A stretch of 64,000 nt of DNA from Blastocatellia bacterium (GCA_003168335.1 PMSM01000006.1:124001-188000); one strand, 5' to 3'. Shown: positions 19,857 to 28,848, counted from the stretch's first letter. Made by a program: numbers and translations. The notes: a model not told the origin generated them from the sequence alone.

Positions 19857-20402
19857 ATGAGAAGATTGTTTTTGATTGCCGGATTGATGACCGCGTTCGG
19901 GCTCGCCGTATTGGCAGCCAGTGCGGCCGCGCCGGCCAATTTTGCCGGCACCTGGGCGCTGGACAAGACCAAGAGCACGGGCCTTTCGACGCGCCTTCAA
20001 AACGCCGAGAGCGTAACGTGGACCATCACCCAGGATGACAAACAGATCTCAATCGAGTCGAAGGTGACCGGCGGTCAACCACCGGCAGGTGGCGGTGGTG
20101 GAGGCGGCGGTGGTGGACAAGGCCGGGGCGCGGGAGGTCCACAAACCTACACCCTCGACGGTAAAGAGGTCACGACCGAGGCCATGGGTGGCACCGCCAC
20201 AATGAAGGCCACCTGGTCGAGCGACGGCAAGACTTTGGAGCTTTCGAGCGTGCGTGCGGGCAGCTTCAACGGCAACGATTTTAAGGCTACCGCGGTTGAT
20301 AAGTTGTCACTTTCAAGCGATGGTAAAGTCCTAACCGTGAACCGCCACACCGAGGGCACTCGCGGCAACGCCGACTCGATGATGGTTCTTAACAAGCAGT
20401 AA
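19857..20402 (+). CDS. Secreted glycine-rich protein, tandem paralogue 2
   Basis: A 181-residue paralogue of the preceding gene. The signal peptide MRRLFLIAGLMTAFGLAVLA is nearly identical, the mature start is NFAGTWALDKTKSTGLS, a poly-glycine linker again divides the protein, and the end is TRGNADSMMVLNKQ. The ribosome binding site AACGGAGGA precedes the ATG as in copy 1, so regulatory sequence was duplicated with the gene. Divergence is greatest in the second half, suggesting the two copies now differ in ligand or partner. Function unknown; export to the periplasm or surface is likely from the signal peptide. Confidence 0.82.
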   Translation: MRRLFLIAGLMTAFGLAVLAASAAAPANFAGTWALDKTKSTGLSTRLQNAESVTWTITQDDKQISIESKVTGGQPPAGGGGGGGGGGQGRGAGGPQTYTLDGKEVTTEAMGGTATMKATWSSDGKTLELSSVRAGSFNGNDFKATAVDKLSLSSDGKVLTVNRHTEGTRGNADSMMVLNKQ

Positions 20403-20439
20403 GCGAACGTCCGGATCGGATTTACTAATCGCGGTGGAG

Positions 20440-20464
20440 TTGCAAGGTCATTTACCTTGCAACT
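20440..20464 (+). terminator. Stem-loop after the tandem paralogues
   Basis: A 10-bp perfect stem, GTTGCAAGGT pairing with ACCTTGCAAC around a CATTT loop, lies 38 bp past the stop codon. GCGG and CCGC extend the stem. A T-rich TTTCATTTT follows about 20 bp later, so rho-independent termination is plausible but not textbook. Confidence 0.55.
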
Positions 20465-20532
20465 TTGCCGCGCTTTCATTTTGGCGCATAAATTCCTAGC
20501 GCAGCGAACTCAACAAAGCTACAATCGGCCGA

Positions 20533-21552
20533 GTGCCGACGCGATTCAAATGGAGTCTCATTTCGGATGAGCGACTGCTCGACACCCGTATCTGCGATCT
20601 GCCGATACGGATCAAGGGATCGTTTTTTGAACCTCATATTAAGCGTCTCTACAGCGAATTAAACGACCGCGGCATTCGCTTTAAGCCGCACGTCTGGTTG
20701 TCGGCGGAATGGTTTACGCCCGACGGTGTTCCCGGATTTGCAATTCCTTTTTATCTGACGCATCCGCGGTTGATGCGGCTGGAACGAAAGCAGATGCTGG
20801 AACTCGAAGGCGGCACGGACGTCGAGTGCATGCGCATCCTGCGTCACGAAGCCGGCCATGCCATCGACAACGCCTTTCGCCTTCATTTCAAGCGGCGCTG
20901 GCATCAAATCTTCGGTTTATTCACTCAACGTTACCCCGATTCCTACAAGCCAAAACCGAACAGCCGCCGCTATGTGCTCAACCTTGACGCGTGGTACGCG
21001 CAGGCGCACCCGGCGGAAGATTTCGCCGAAACGTTTGCGGTTTGGCTGCAGCCACGCTCAAACTGGCGCCGGCGCTATCGTAATTGGCCGGCCTTGCGCA
21101 AACTCGAATACATTGATGAAGTGTTGAAAGAGATCTCAGGAACGCGACCGAAGAACCGCGTGCGCAGAAAAGTCGAAACGTTACCTGAGATCAAAACTAC
21201 GTTGCGCGAGCACTATGTGCGCAAGCAGCGGCTATACGAATTTCAGTGGCCGGCTTACCTGGACGCCGACTTGCGCCGCATCTTCTCTTTCGACCCACGG
21301 CATAAATCGCGCATGACGGCGGCGAGTTTTCTTCGCTCCATCAAGCGCGAATGCGAGCAACTGGTGGGCGACGGCACGGGCGTGCACAAGTACGCCATCG
21401 ATCATGTGTATAAACTGATGATCGAGCGCGCCGGCCAATTGAAACTACGCGTTACCGGCAGCCGTGAACAGGCCAAACGCGAAACAATGATCATGCTCAC
21501 GGCGCAAACCATGAACGTGGTCCATTCCGGTTATCACAGGATTTCATTGTGA
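20533..21552 (+). CDS. Putative zinc-binding metallopeptidase, partner of the ATP-grasp ligase
   Basis: A 339-residue protein starting at GTG 20533. Residues 105-109 are HEAGH, a gluzincin-type HExxH, and ~55 residues later HPAEDFAETFAVWL supplies a plausible third zinc ligand (Glu). This fits the family annotated as putative zinc-binding metallopeptidase. The C-terminal ~150 residues are basic and unassigned. There is no signal peptide, so it appears cytosolic. Its last four bases overlap the next gene (GTGA), a strong sign of translational coupling. Pairing of an HExxH protein with a carboxylate-amine ligase suggests processing or tailoring of a peptide or cell-wall-like substrate. That is inference; no precursor peptide gene was found beside them. 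Confidence 0.8.
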   Translation: MPTRFKWSLISDERLLDTRICDLPIRIKGSFFEPHIKRLYSELNDRGIRFKPHVWLSAEWFTPDGVPGFAIPFYLTHPRLMRLERKQMLELEGGTDVECMRILRHEAGHAIDNAFRLHFKRRWHQIFGLFTQRYPDSYKPKPNSRRYVLNLDAWYAQAHPAEDFAETFAVWLQPRSNWRRRYRNWPALRKLEYIDEVLKEISGTRPKNRVRRKVETLPEIKTTLREHYVRKQRLYEFQWPAYLDADLRRIFSFDPRHKSRMTAASFLRSIKRECEQLVGDGTGVHKYAIDHVYKLMIERAGQLKLRVTGSREQAKRETMIMLTAQTMNVVHSGYHRISL

Positions 21553-22580
21553 GCGCAGAAACCTTCAAAAAACTTCGAGTCATCGTTCTGTGCCATGAAG
21601 ATCTGGTTCCGCCCGACAGCCTCGAAGGTCTGACCGCGAAAGAAGTGGCGCCCTTCAAGACAGAATGGGACGTAATCTCGACCCTCAAAAAGATCGGCCA
21701 CGATGTGTCGCCCGTGGGTGTTTACAACAACCTGGGAGTGATCGGCAATGCGCTGATGGAACATAAGCCGCACATCGCTTTCAACCTGCTGGAAGAATTT
21801 CATGGCTATCCTTTGTACGACCAGCACGTGGTCAGCTATCTCGAGCTGATGAAGCAGCCGTACACCGGCTGCAATCCCCGCGGGCTGACCATCTGTCGCG
21901 ACAAGGCGCTGTCCAAGATGGTGCTTGCTTACCATCGCATTCACGTACCCGCCTTTGCCGTCTTTCACATGAACCGAAAAGTGAAACGATCGAAGCGGCT
22001 GAAGTTTCCGCTGCTGGTGAAATCAATCAGCGAGGAAGGTTCAGTCGGGATCGCGCGCGCCTCGATCGTGAATGACGATGCCAAGCTGGCCGAGCGCGTC
22101 GAGTTCATTCATCGCGTAACCAAGACGCACGCAATTGCCGAGCAGTACATCGCCGGCCGCGAGATCTACGTGAGCGTGATCGGCAATCAGCGCCTGCAAA
22201 CCTACACGCCGTGGGAACTGGTGATTGAAAAACTCCCCGAGGGCGCGCCCAACATCGCCACCTCAAAGCTGAAATGGGATCCAGCCTATCAGGAAAAAGT
22301 CGGGGTGGTAACGAAAGCGGCTGAACTCGACAAAGCCATGTGCGAGAAGATCGAACGGCTTTCCAAGAGAATCTATCGGACGCTTTTTTTGAGTGGGTAT
22401 GCGCGGCTGGACTATCGCGTGACTGAGGACGGGAACATCTATGTGCTGGAAGCGAATCCCAACCCGCAGATTGCTCACGCGGAAGATTTCGCCGACTCAG
22501 CCAAGCACTGCGGCGTCGACTATGCCGGCTTACTGCAAAAGATCATCGCGCTGGGTTTGAGATATCGCACCGGCGCTTAG
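21549..22580 (+). CDS. ATP-grasp ligase (D-Ala-D-Ala ligase-like)
   Basis: A 343-residue ATP-grasp enzyme starting at GTG 21549 inside the previous stop codon. Family landmarks are FNLLEEFHGYPLYDQHVVSY (N-terminal substrate domain), the Lys-containing CRDKALSKMVLA, FPLLVKSISEEGSVGI (ATP-binding loop), AEQYIAGREIYVSVIG, and LDYRVTEDGNIYVLEANPNP with the metal-binding Glu and Asn near the end. These enzymes join a carboxylate to an amine through an acylphosphate. Resemblance to Ddl is general; the sequence lacks a clear Ddl substrate signature, so peptidoglycan dipeptide synthesis should not be assumed. It is co-translated with the zinc-peptidase gene and is the last gene of that operon. Confidence 0.85.
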   Translation: MSAETFKKLRVIVLCHEDLVPPDSLEGLTAKEVAPFKTEWDVISTLKKIGHDVSPVGVYNNLGVIGNALMEHKPHIAFNLLEEFHGYPLYDQHVVSYLELMKQPYTGCNPRGLTICRDKALSKMVLAYHRIHVPAFAVFHMNRKVKRSKRLKFPLLVKSISEEGSVGIARASIVNDDAKLAERVEFIHRVTKTHAIAEQYIAGREIYVSVIGNQRLQTYTPWELVIEKLPEGAPNIATSKLKWDPAYQEKVGVVTKAAELDKAMCEKIERLSKRIYRTLFLSGYARLDYRVTEDGNIYVLEANPNPQIAHAEDFADSAKHCGVDYAGLLQKIIALGLRYRTGA

Positions 22581-22635
22581 TAGCACAGACTTCAGTCTGT
22601 GATTGCCTCGGGCCACAGACTAAAGTCTACGCTAC
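22581..22635. repeat. Palindromic repeat with ACAGACTTCAGTCTGT core
   Basis: A perfect inner palindrome ACAGACTTCAGTCTGT, a partial second copy (ACAGACTAAAGTCT), and outer arms GTAGC/GCTAC. Fragments of the same theme appear at ~17305 and ~25660 (GAAGTCsGTACTCC). It lies directly after the ATP-grasp stop codon. Confidence 0.65.
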
Positions 22636-22674
22636 AAAAAGAAACGCGCCCCGGAACATCGTGTTCCGAAGCGC
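22636..22674 (-). terminator. Rho-independent terminator for the small secreted protein
   Basis: Read on the minus strand, the GC-rich hairpin CGCGCTTCGGAACA...TGTTCCGGGGCGCG is followed by TTTCTTTTTG. It lies 25 bp past the stop of the 22699-23085 gene and in the convergent gap with the ATP-grasp gene. Confidence 0.8.
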
Positions 22675-22698
22675 GCCCCCCGCGACGATTTAACAACG

Positions 22699-23085
22699 CT
22701 AGTTATTACCTGTTACTGCTCCGCCGCTTGCACCTACCACCACGTCCTGATTCGAACCCCCAAAGGTAACGCTGATCAGTTCGGCAATGCTGTTTTTGTC
22801 GATGGTCCTGACTGCCGTGTCTTTGGCTTTCTCACTACGCGGCTGGAGGTGCGCAGTAGTTTTGGCCTTTACCTTGCCGTTCTTCATGATGGCCAACTCG
22901 CCACTCTCTTCATTGAATTTGAGTTGGTAATCTCCGGCTTTCACCAGCGTGCCGTTCACCATTACATCCGACGGGAACGTCACGTTTTCCGTTTTGACTT
23001 TGTCCTTGGCCGCGGCAAAAACGGCGATCGACGCGAGCGCGCAAATCATCAGTGCCGCGAGTGTGCTCTTCAAAAAAACTTTCAT
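22699..23085 (-). CDS. Small secreted protein of unknown function
   Basis: A 128-residue protein. I start it at ATG 23085 rather than the track GTG at 23088 because GGAGG lies six bases before that ATG. A signal peptide (LKSTLAALMICALASIAVFAAA) precedes a compact lysine-rich beta-type domain: VTFPSDVMVNGTLVKAGDYQLKF, ELAIMKNGKVKAKTTAHL. This VxxGTxVxAGxYxL pattern recurs in many small secreted acidobacterial proteins that have no assigned function. No cysteine or active-site motif is visible. It is monocistronic with its own terminator. The 186 bp upstream to the next gene contain its promoter but nothing else recognisable. Confidence 0.75.
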   Translation of the reverse strand: MKVFLKSTLAALMICALASIAVFAAAKDKVKTENVTFPSDVMVNGTLVKAGDYQLKFNEESGELAIMKNGKVKAKTTAHLQPRSEKAKDTAVRTIDKNSIAELISVTFGGSNQDVVVGASGGAVTGNN

Positions 23086-23274
23086 CACTTTCCTCCCTGT
23101 TGTTTTCCACCCCTGCTCTAACGCCCTGGCGCTCGAGCTTCTCTGTTCGTTGTCTAGTTAGTGATAACGCAGGTCGAAAGGTTGCAGTTTCAAAATTAAC
23201 ATTTGCCTGACACTTAACTGATGAAAGTGTATGCAAAGTTGTAGGAACATCCAAAGAAGTGAACGAACGATTTA

Positions 23275-24171
23275 TCATTTGCCGATATTTTCAGGATCCA
23301 GCCAATCACGCGTCATATCGCACCACAACACCAGCCCCCGCCATGAATTGAAACGAGCATAGAAACGTGAAATCTTTTTGTCGCTCGCGACCCGACCGTG
23401 GTTGCGCAAACGCGCAAACTGCGCGCGCGTCCATGAATCCAGCGCCAGACCGTCGTAACGTCCAATTAGCTTCATCAAGTTCTCGGCCGCATAGTTGCCA
23501 ACACCTTTGACGCTTTTCATTTCTTTGATCAACTCGTCCGGTGCAAGGCCGCTGGTGAGCCAGCTCTCGACATTGAGCGATCCCGATGCGACTCGCTGCG
23601 CCAGCTCTTTCAAATAAGGCGACCGATAGCCGGAGCGAATCCTGTCGCGAAAAAACTTTTCCGGTTTTTGGGCCATGGCTGCGGCCGTGGGAAAAGATTT
23701 ACGGCCATCTGACGATTGGCGACCCAGTTCGTTTACCAGCCCGCTGATCATTTTCTCCGTCAGCGCCCAGGAACAATTCGTGGTGCAGAGCATTTTCACC
23801 AGGTCTTCGAAAACCGTAGGCGATCGCAACAGCCGTCCCGCGCCCTGATGTGCAACCCAGGCAAACTCCGGATTGGCCGCTACGGTCTGGTAAAACTCGC
23901 GCAGGTCGTCATCCAGACGGAGGATATGTCGAATGTCGCGCTCGATCTCGCGGGCTGCTTTCTTGCCCAGCCGCCGCGAGGTACTAACTTTGATGGCGCC
24001 ATGGGTCGAGGAAAGCTTGACGGTTACAGGTTCAGTCTGGCCGCCGTCGAGCACGCGAACCAAAGTCCAACTCTTCTTGTCCAACTCGAAAGGCAACAGC
24101 GCGTACCAGCCGTGGCTGAGGACGGTGCGGCGAAAGTTGAAATCGCGGGGCGTCTTGATCGTGAGATCCAT
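23275..24171 (-). CDS. AlkA/OGG-like HhH-GPD DNA glycosylase
   Basis: A 298-residue base-excision repair enzyme. The track start at 24276 is replaced by ATG 24171 (MDLTIKTPRDFNF), which has AAGGA upstream and begins the family fold. An N-terminal TBP-like domain precedes the helical domain (FEDLVKMLCTTNCSWALTEKMISGLV). The helix-hairpin-helix plus GPD segment is VKGVGNYAAENLMKLIGRYDGLALDSWT, written here in two parts: VKGVGNYAAENLMK and YDGLALDSW. The catalytic Asp is the D of ALDSW. The position of the bifunctional-lyase lysine holds Tyr, so a monofunctional glycosylase like AlkA is expected, removing alkylated or otherwise damaged bases. Confidence 0.85.
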   Translation of the reverse strand: MDLTIKTPRDFNFRRTVLSHGWYALLPFELDKKSWTLVRVLDGGQTEPVTVKLSSTHGAIKVSTSRRLGKKAAREIERDIRHILRLDDDLREFYQTVAANPEFAWVAHQGAGRLLRSPTVFEDLVKMLCTTNCSWALTEKMISGLVNELGRQSSDGRKSFPTAAAMAQKPEKFFRDRIRSGYRSPYLKELAQRVASGSLNVESWLTSGLAPDELIKEMKSVKGVGNYAAENLMKLIGRYDGLALDSWTRAQFARLRNHGRVASDKKISRFYARFNSWRGLVLWCDMTRDWLDPENIGK

Positions 24172-24421
24172 AGAAATCCTTTTCCATATTAGAAGTTTCG
24201 GTGATGCTGTTGGCCATTGAAATGGCAAGGCAACTGAAATGTAAGAAAGGCGGTACACGCGGCCTGTATGTATCAAGTGCGGTCAACATGATGCTTGACC
24301 AATCAGGCCCTCGGGACTAGACTTTCGACATTACCAAGATGAACGGAAGGCTGTACTCGCTGGCTCCTAAATCACTTGGTTCTCAGCGGGCGAAGAGTCA
24401 ACACGGACTCTCTACAGTTAA

Positions 24422-24505
24422 GGTGCTTAAGCACCGTTTCCAAAAATAGCTGCCGGAGCTTTCCGGTGCGCGCTCCGTCGCCCCGCAGGGAAGCCTTGCG
24501 GGGCG
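24422..24505. repeat. Two palindromes between the TerC and glycosylase genes
   Basis: GGTGCTTAAGCACC (24422-24435) is a perfect 14-bp palindrome and CGCCCCGCA...TGCGGGGCG (24479-24505) a strong GC hairpin. The second lies 22 bp beyond the TerC stop on the minus strand but lacks a T-run, so it is not called a terminator. The rest of the 355-bp gap shows nothing. Confidence 0.6.
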
Positions 24506-24526
24506 ATGTCGTGTCTGGGGTGGGGT

Positions 24527-25561
24527 TTACTCTGAACTTTCTGGCCCGCCCTGCGGCGGCCAAATCAGCGAGGCGCCTACCGAAGCCAACAACACCGCCG
24601 CTACCACCCCAAGCGCAATGCCAATCGGAATATCATGGACTCCGCGGACAATGTCCCCAAGTGCTTTGTATCCCAGGGCATAAAAACCGGTCGCGAGCAG
24701 CGCGGTCAATAATGGTAGAAGCATCTTGACGCCAATGAAACTCAGGACAATGCCAAGGCCGACCTTGAGGTAGTGAAACTTTTCGACTACCCCTGCCAAG
24801 AGAAAGTAAAAGGTCCGTAAGCCAAGAATAGCGAAGACATTTGAGGTGTAAACGATGAAGCGATCAGTCGTGACGCCAAAGATCGCCGGAATTGAATCGA
24901 CCGCGAAAACCAAATCGGTCACCTCGACGACGATCAGCACCAGCAGCAGCAGCGTGCCCACGCGTTTTCCGTCAATGACGGTGAAGAATTTCCGCCGCTC
25001 GTAATGACGCGTAATCGGAACGTAGCGCGCGATGAACCGCACCGCGAGATTCTCCTCCGGCTCAACTACCGTTTCGCCGCCGCGCAGCATTTGCAGACCC
25101 GTATAAATTAGAAACGCGCCGAATATGTATATGATCCAGAAGAAGCGATCGAGGAGGGCCGCGCCGGCCAGAATCATCGCGACCCGCATTACCAGCGCGC
25201 CGAGCACGCCCCAGTAAAGGACCCGGTGCTGATATTTCGGAGGGACTTTGAAGTAAGAAAAGATCAGCAGGAAGACAAACAGGTTATCGACGGAAAGCGA
25301 GAGCTCGATCAGATAGCCGGCAAGAAACTCAAGGCCCTTCTGGTGGCGCGCCGCGCCAAACAACTCCCATCCCAGCGGACCAAATAGCAGCCCGGCGAAG
25401 AGCAGGGCCAGCGTCACCCAGACGACGCTCCAGACAGCGGCGTTCCGGTAACTGATTTCGTGGGGTTTGCGATTAAACAGGCCCAGGTCGATCGCCAGCA
25501 TCACGAGGATGAAAATACAAAAGCCCACCCAGGCCAGTGTCGAAGTTGCGAGCGAGTGCAT
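24527..25561 (-). CDS. TerC-family integral membrane protein
   Basis: A 344-residue protein with about nine membrane spans. The two TerC signature segments are present: YLIELSLSVDNLFVFLLIF and VVEVTDLVFAVDSIPAIFGV, whose acidic residues within membrane helices are thought to bind metal ions. The ARYVPITRHYERRKFF cytoplasmic loop between the halves is also typical. TerC/Alx-type proteins have been linked to tellurite resistance, Mn2+ efflux and metalation of exported proteins. No ter-operon partners are adjacent and I see no yybP-ykoY riboswitch in the 200 bp upstream, so which role applies here is open. Confidence 0.9.
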   Translation of the reverse strand: MHSLATSTLAWVGFCIFILVMLAIDLGLFNRKPHEISYRNAAVWSVVWVTLALLFAGLLFGPLGWELFGAARHQKGLEFLAGYLIELSLSVDNLFVFLLIFSYFKVPPKYQHRVLYWGVLGALVMRVAMILAGAALLDRFFWIIYIFGAFLIYTGLQMLRGGETVVEPEENLAVRFIARYVPITRHYERRKFFTVIDGKRVGTLLLLVLIVVEVTDLVFAVDSIPAIFGVTTDRFIVYTSNVFAILGLRTFYFLLAGVVEKFHYLKVGLGIVLSFIGVKMLLPLLTALLATGFYALGYKALGDIVRGVHDIPIGIALGVVAAVLLASVGASLIWPPQGGPESSE

Positions 25562-25761
25562 CTAGGGAGCTAAAATATCACTCGCCCTGCAACCCACGCA
25601 AAACGCAAAGTTCGGAATACCGCCTTTAGTCGGGTTCTGGCCACGCGCGAAAGCGACTGAAGTCCGTACTCCTAACGTCTCGATCGCGGTCGCAAGTTGC
25701 AGCTAGCGGTTCGCTCATCTAGAATTCGTGGTTTCGGAATCCTTGGAAAAGGTTTACATAC

Positions 25762-27804
25762 ATGCTCAAACAACTAAGCCGCTTTGAACGCACCAGCAAA
25801 GTCCTGATTCTGGGATTTGTCGGACTGATGGCGGTCAGCCTCGTTCTCTTTTTCAGACCGAACAGCGGATCTTCAACCATCGAGCCAACCAAAAGCACCG
25901 AGGTACTCGCGACTGTGGGCGGCGCCGAAATCACCGTGGGCGACTTCGCTACTCAGAAGCAGAATATTCAAACTCAATTCAGTCGCTTCGGTGGACAGGT
26001 GAGTTTGACCCAGATGGGTTACACCGACGAACGGATTCTCGACAGTTTGATCTTAAAGAAAGTGACCGTACAGGAGGCCGCGCGGCTGGGGCTGGGCGCC
26101 TCTGAAGCCGAAGTCAAAGACAGGATCGCCAAGATGTTCATCGACCCGTCGGGAAAGTTTCTGCTCGCAGATGCTTCCGGGAAACTGGACATGAGCAAGT
26201 ACCAGGAGCGAGTTGGCGACGTGGGCGTCTTTGAACGCGGGGTGGCCGAAGATATCGCGCGGGAAAAGCTCGAGGCATTCGTGGCGGCCAGCGTGCGCAT
26301 TTCAGAAGACGAGGTACAACAAGAGTACAAGCGCAAGAATACAAATTTTGATCTGACCTACGTTGTGGTTTCAGCCGACAAGTTGGCGGAGAAGATTCAA
26401 CCCACGGATGACGAGTTGAAGGCGTATTACGATAAGCACAAAACCGACTACAACATTCTGGTGCCGCAGAAGAAAATCAAGTACGTTTTCATTGATCAGG
26501 ATAAGTCGGGCCAGAAGCTGCAAATATCGGACAAAGAGTTACACGACGAGTATGACTCTCTGAAACCTGAATACAAGCAGGCCGGTGTTAAGGTCCAGCA
26601 GATTGTTTTGAAAGTCGCGCGCCCGGATCTCGACGCCACGGTCAAAGCGAAAGCGGATGGGCTGGTGGCCAGGGCCCGCGGAGATCAGGAAACAGCCACG
26701 GAAGAAGCGTTCGCCGAACTGGCCAAGGGCAATTCCGAAGATCCCGCCACCGCAAAAAATGGTGGTCTTGTGAATGGGGTGGTGAAGAAGAACCCCAACA
26801 AGTCAGACGACCCCTATCAGCAAGTGCTCGACCTGCAACCCGGTGATGTCACCGACGCGATCAAATTCAAGAACGCTTATTTTATCCTCCGTCGTGGCGA
26901 AGCGGTGCCTAAGACTTTCGAAGATGCCAGGGAAGAATTAAGGGTCTCTCTGCGCAATCGCCGGGGCTATACCGAAGCGCAGAAACTTGCTCAACGCGCT
27001 CAGGATCGCTTGAAAGAGATCAAAGATCCGCAGAAGGTCGCGCAAGAGTTCGCCGCTGAGGCGAACATGACGCCCGCCGACATGGTGCGCGAGACGCCCT
27101 TCGTGAAACCGGGCGATGACGTGCCCAACATTGGCAGCTCGCAGCAATTCGAAGAAGTGATCGCGTCACTGAATAATCCCAACGACGTCGGCGATCGTAC
27201 CGGCATCAAGAATGGTTTCGCGATTCCGATGCTGGTTGAGAAGAAGGGTCCGCGCATTCCGGAGTTCGATGAAGTCAAAGACAAGGTGACGCAAGCCGTC
27301 AAGACGGAGAAGGCAAAATCGCAGTTGGAAGACAAAGCGAAAGAGCTGATCGCCAATGCCAAAGCCCCGGGTGATTTGAAAGCAGGAGCGGCCAAGCTGG
27401 GCCTGGAAGCAAAAGCCGAAGCGAACTATAAACTGGCAACCCCGCTCGGCGAAGCCGGATCGAGCAGCCTGCTGGACGGGCCACTCTACGCCGCGAAGTC
27501 TGGCGAGGTACTCAAGACGCCGGTCTTTCTGAACCAGAATTATCTTGTGATCGGCGTCAACACCCGCACCGAAGCCGACCTGGCGGAATTTGCCAAGCAG
27601 CGCGAGTCCTTGATGCAGAGCGCGCTCACGGAACGAAAGAACCAGGTCTTTGATGACTATCTGACCGCGGTGCAGCGCGGCATGGAGCAAGCCGGCAAGA
27701 TCAAGATCTACAAGGATGTGCTGGCGGGCATGCAGGAAGAAGAAGCGCCGGAAGCCCTGCCTCAACGGCGTCCGCCTTTGCAGTTACCTAAGAAGCAAGG
27801 CTAG
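25762..27804 (+). CDS. PpiD/SurA-like periplasmic peptidyl-prolyl isomerase
   Basis: A 680-residue protein anchored by one N-terminal span (VLILGFVGLMAVSLVLFF) with the bulk in the periplasm. A SurA_N-like helical region follows (VATVGGAEITVGDFATQKQ equivalent, ERILDSLILKKVTVQEAARLG). A parvulin-type domain lies in the middle: AFAELAKGNSEDPATAKNGG, then DLQPGDVTDAIKFKNAYFIL. A second, more degenerate rotamase-like half occupies the C-terminus. It probably assists folding of exported and outer-membrane proteins, fitting a genome with large TonB receptors. The track start is accepted: ATG 25762 is preceded by AAGG at ten bases. Monocistronic. Confidence 0.87.
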   Translation: MLKQLSRFERTSKVLILGFVGLMAVSLVLFFRPNSGSSTIEPTKSTEVLATVGGAEITVGDFATQKQNIQTQFSRFGGQVSLTQMGYTDERILDSLILKKVTVQEAARLGLGASEAEVKDRIAKMFIDPSGKFLLADASGKLDMSKYQERVGDVGVFERGVAEDIAREKLEAFVAASVRISEDEVQQEYKRKNTNFDLTYVVVSADKLAEKIQPTDDELKAYYDKHKTDYNILVPQKKIKYVFIDQDKSGQKLQISDKELHDEYDSLKPEYKQAGVKVQQIVLKVARPDLDATVKAKADGLVARARGDQETATEEAFAELAKGNSEDPATAKNGGLVNGVVKKNPNKSDDPYQQVLDLQPGDVTDAIKFKNAYFILRRGEAVPKTFEDAREELRVSLRNRRGYTEAQKLAQRAQDRLKEIKDPQKVAQEFAAEANMTPADMVRETPFVKPGDDVPNIGSSQQFEEVIASLNNPNDVGDRTGIKNGFAIPMLVEKKGPRIPEFDEVKDKVTQAVKTEKAKSQLEDKAKELIANAKAPGDLKAGAAKLGLEAKAEANYKLATPLGEAGSSSLLDGPLYAAKSGEVLKTPVFLNQNYLVIGVNTRTEADLAEFAKQRESLMQSALTERKNQVFDDYLTAVQRGMEQAGKIKIYKDVLAGMQEEEAPEALPQRRPPLQLPKKQG

Positions 27805-27823
27805 GCAGGACAACGGCGAGTAC

Positions 27824-28837
27824 TTAGCCAAAATCACGAATGTCGCGAAACGGCGTCTCGGTATCGTCAAAGTCCGGGCGGTAATAAAACGAGGCGCCGT
27901 CATACTCCTGCATCCATCCTTCTTCCATGCCCAACTCATCCAGCGCCGCGACCGCGCGCAGCCACTCGGTTTCTCTGATCCGCCGCGACAGCAAAGCGTA
28001 ACGCTGATTAGTTCCGGCCACGTTCGTCGGATAGTACTGGGCCATCAGCGAGACGGCGACGCGCGGGCTGAGTTCGCCATGAATCCAACGCAGCGATTCG
28101 CGCACGCCGCCCACTTCGTTCGGCAAGACCAACAAACGAATCACCAGGCCCCGCTGCAGCAAACCGTCTTCGTCGTAGACGAGCTCGTGGCCCATCTGAC
28201 GGTACATTTCGGCGATCGCGGCGCGCGAAACCGACGCGTAACTGCGGACCTTTGAATACAAGTAACCCGCTTCGTCTTCGGCATATTTCAAATCAGGCAG
28301 ATAGACATCAACGATGCCGTCGAGCAGCCTTAATACTTCAACTGAGTCGTACGCGTTGGTGTTGTAAACAATCGGGAGGCGCAGACCCTGGTCCGCGGCC
28401 AGCAGAATCGCGCGCGCCATCTGGGGCGCAAAATGTGTGGGCGAGACAAAGTTGAGGTTGTGGCATCCGCGCGTTTGCAGCTCGAGCATCATCTCGGCCA
28501 GGCGTTCGTGTGTCACTTCGTTTTTGATTTGCTCTTTGTGGGTCTGCGAGATCTGATAGTTCTGACAGTAGACGCAGCGCAAGTTGCAGTTGCCGAAGAA
28601 AATATTGCCCGCCCCGCGCGTCCCGACCAGCGGCGGCTCTTCGCCGAAGTGCGGCGTGTAAGAAGAAACGATCGGCAAGCGGCCTGAATAGCACGCCGCG
28701 ATTTCGTCCTGCAATCTGTTGTTGAAACAGTCGCGCGGACAAACCGTGCAACGCTCAAGCAAAGCTTCCAGTGCTGCGACGCGACGATGCAATTCGCCCG
28801 AGCGCAGCAGGCTGAGATATGAAGCTTGTGTCTTCAT
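27824..28837 (-). CDS. COG1313 (PflX-like) radical SAM protein
   Basis: A 337-residue radical SAM enzyme. The cluster motif is CNLRCVYCQNYQ, a CX3CX2C. Preceding it are a cysteine-rich LLERCTVCPRDCFNNR and the family block EPPLVGTRGAGNIFFGNC. VYLPDLKYAEDEAGYLYSKV and QYYPTNVA belong to the COG1313 family, related to pyruvate-formate-lyase activating enzymes and to AmmeMemoRadiSam proteins. The extra N-terminal cysteines may bind a second cluster or zinc. The physiological substrate is unknown. No AMMECR1 or Memo partner is seen nearby. It converges on the PpiD gene with only 19 bp between stops. Downstream of its start lies a CTCTCCC repeat. Confidence 0.87.
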   Translation of the reverse strand: MKTQASYLSLLRSGELHRRVAALEALLERCTVCPRDCFNNRLQDEIAACYSGRLPIVSSYTPHFGEEPPLVGTRGAGNIFFGNCNLRCVYCQNYQISQTHKEQIKNEVTHERLAEMMLELQTRGCHNLNFVSPTHFAPQMARAILLAADQGLRLPIVYNTNAYDSVEVLRLLDGIVDVYLPDLKYAEDEAGYLYSKVRSYASVSRAAIAEMYRQMGHELVYDEDGLLQRGLVIRLLVLPNEVGGVRESLRWIHGELSPRVAVSLMAQYYPTNVAGTNQRYALLSRRIRETEWLRAVAALDELGMEEGWMQEYDGASFYYRPDFDDTETPFRDIRDFG

Positions 28838-28848
28838 TCGAGTTCTTT

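Noticed and set aside
25562-25761. yybP-ykoY manganese riboswitch upstream of the TerC gene
   Set aside because: No matching stem and loop consensus could be found in the 200 bp region by eye.
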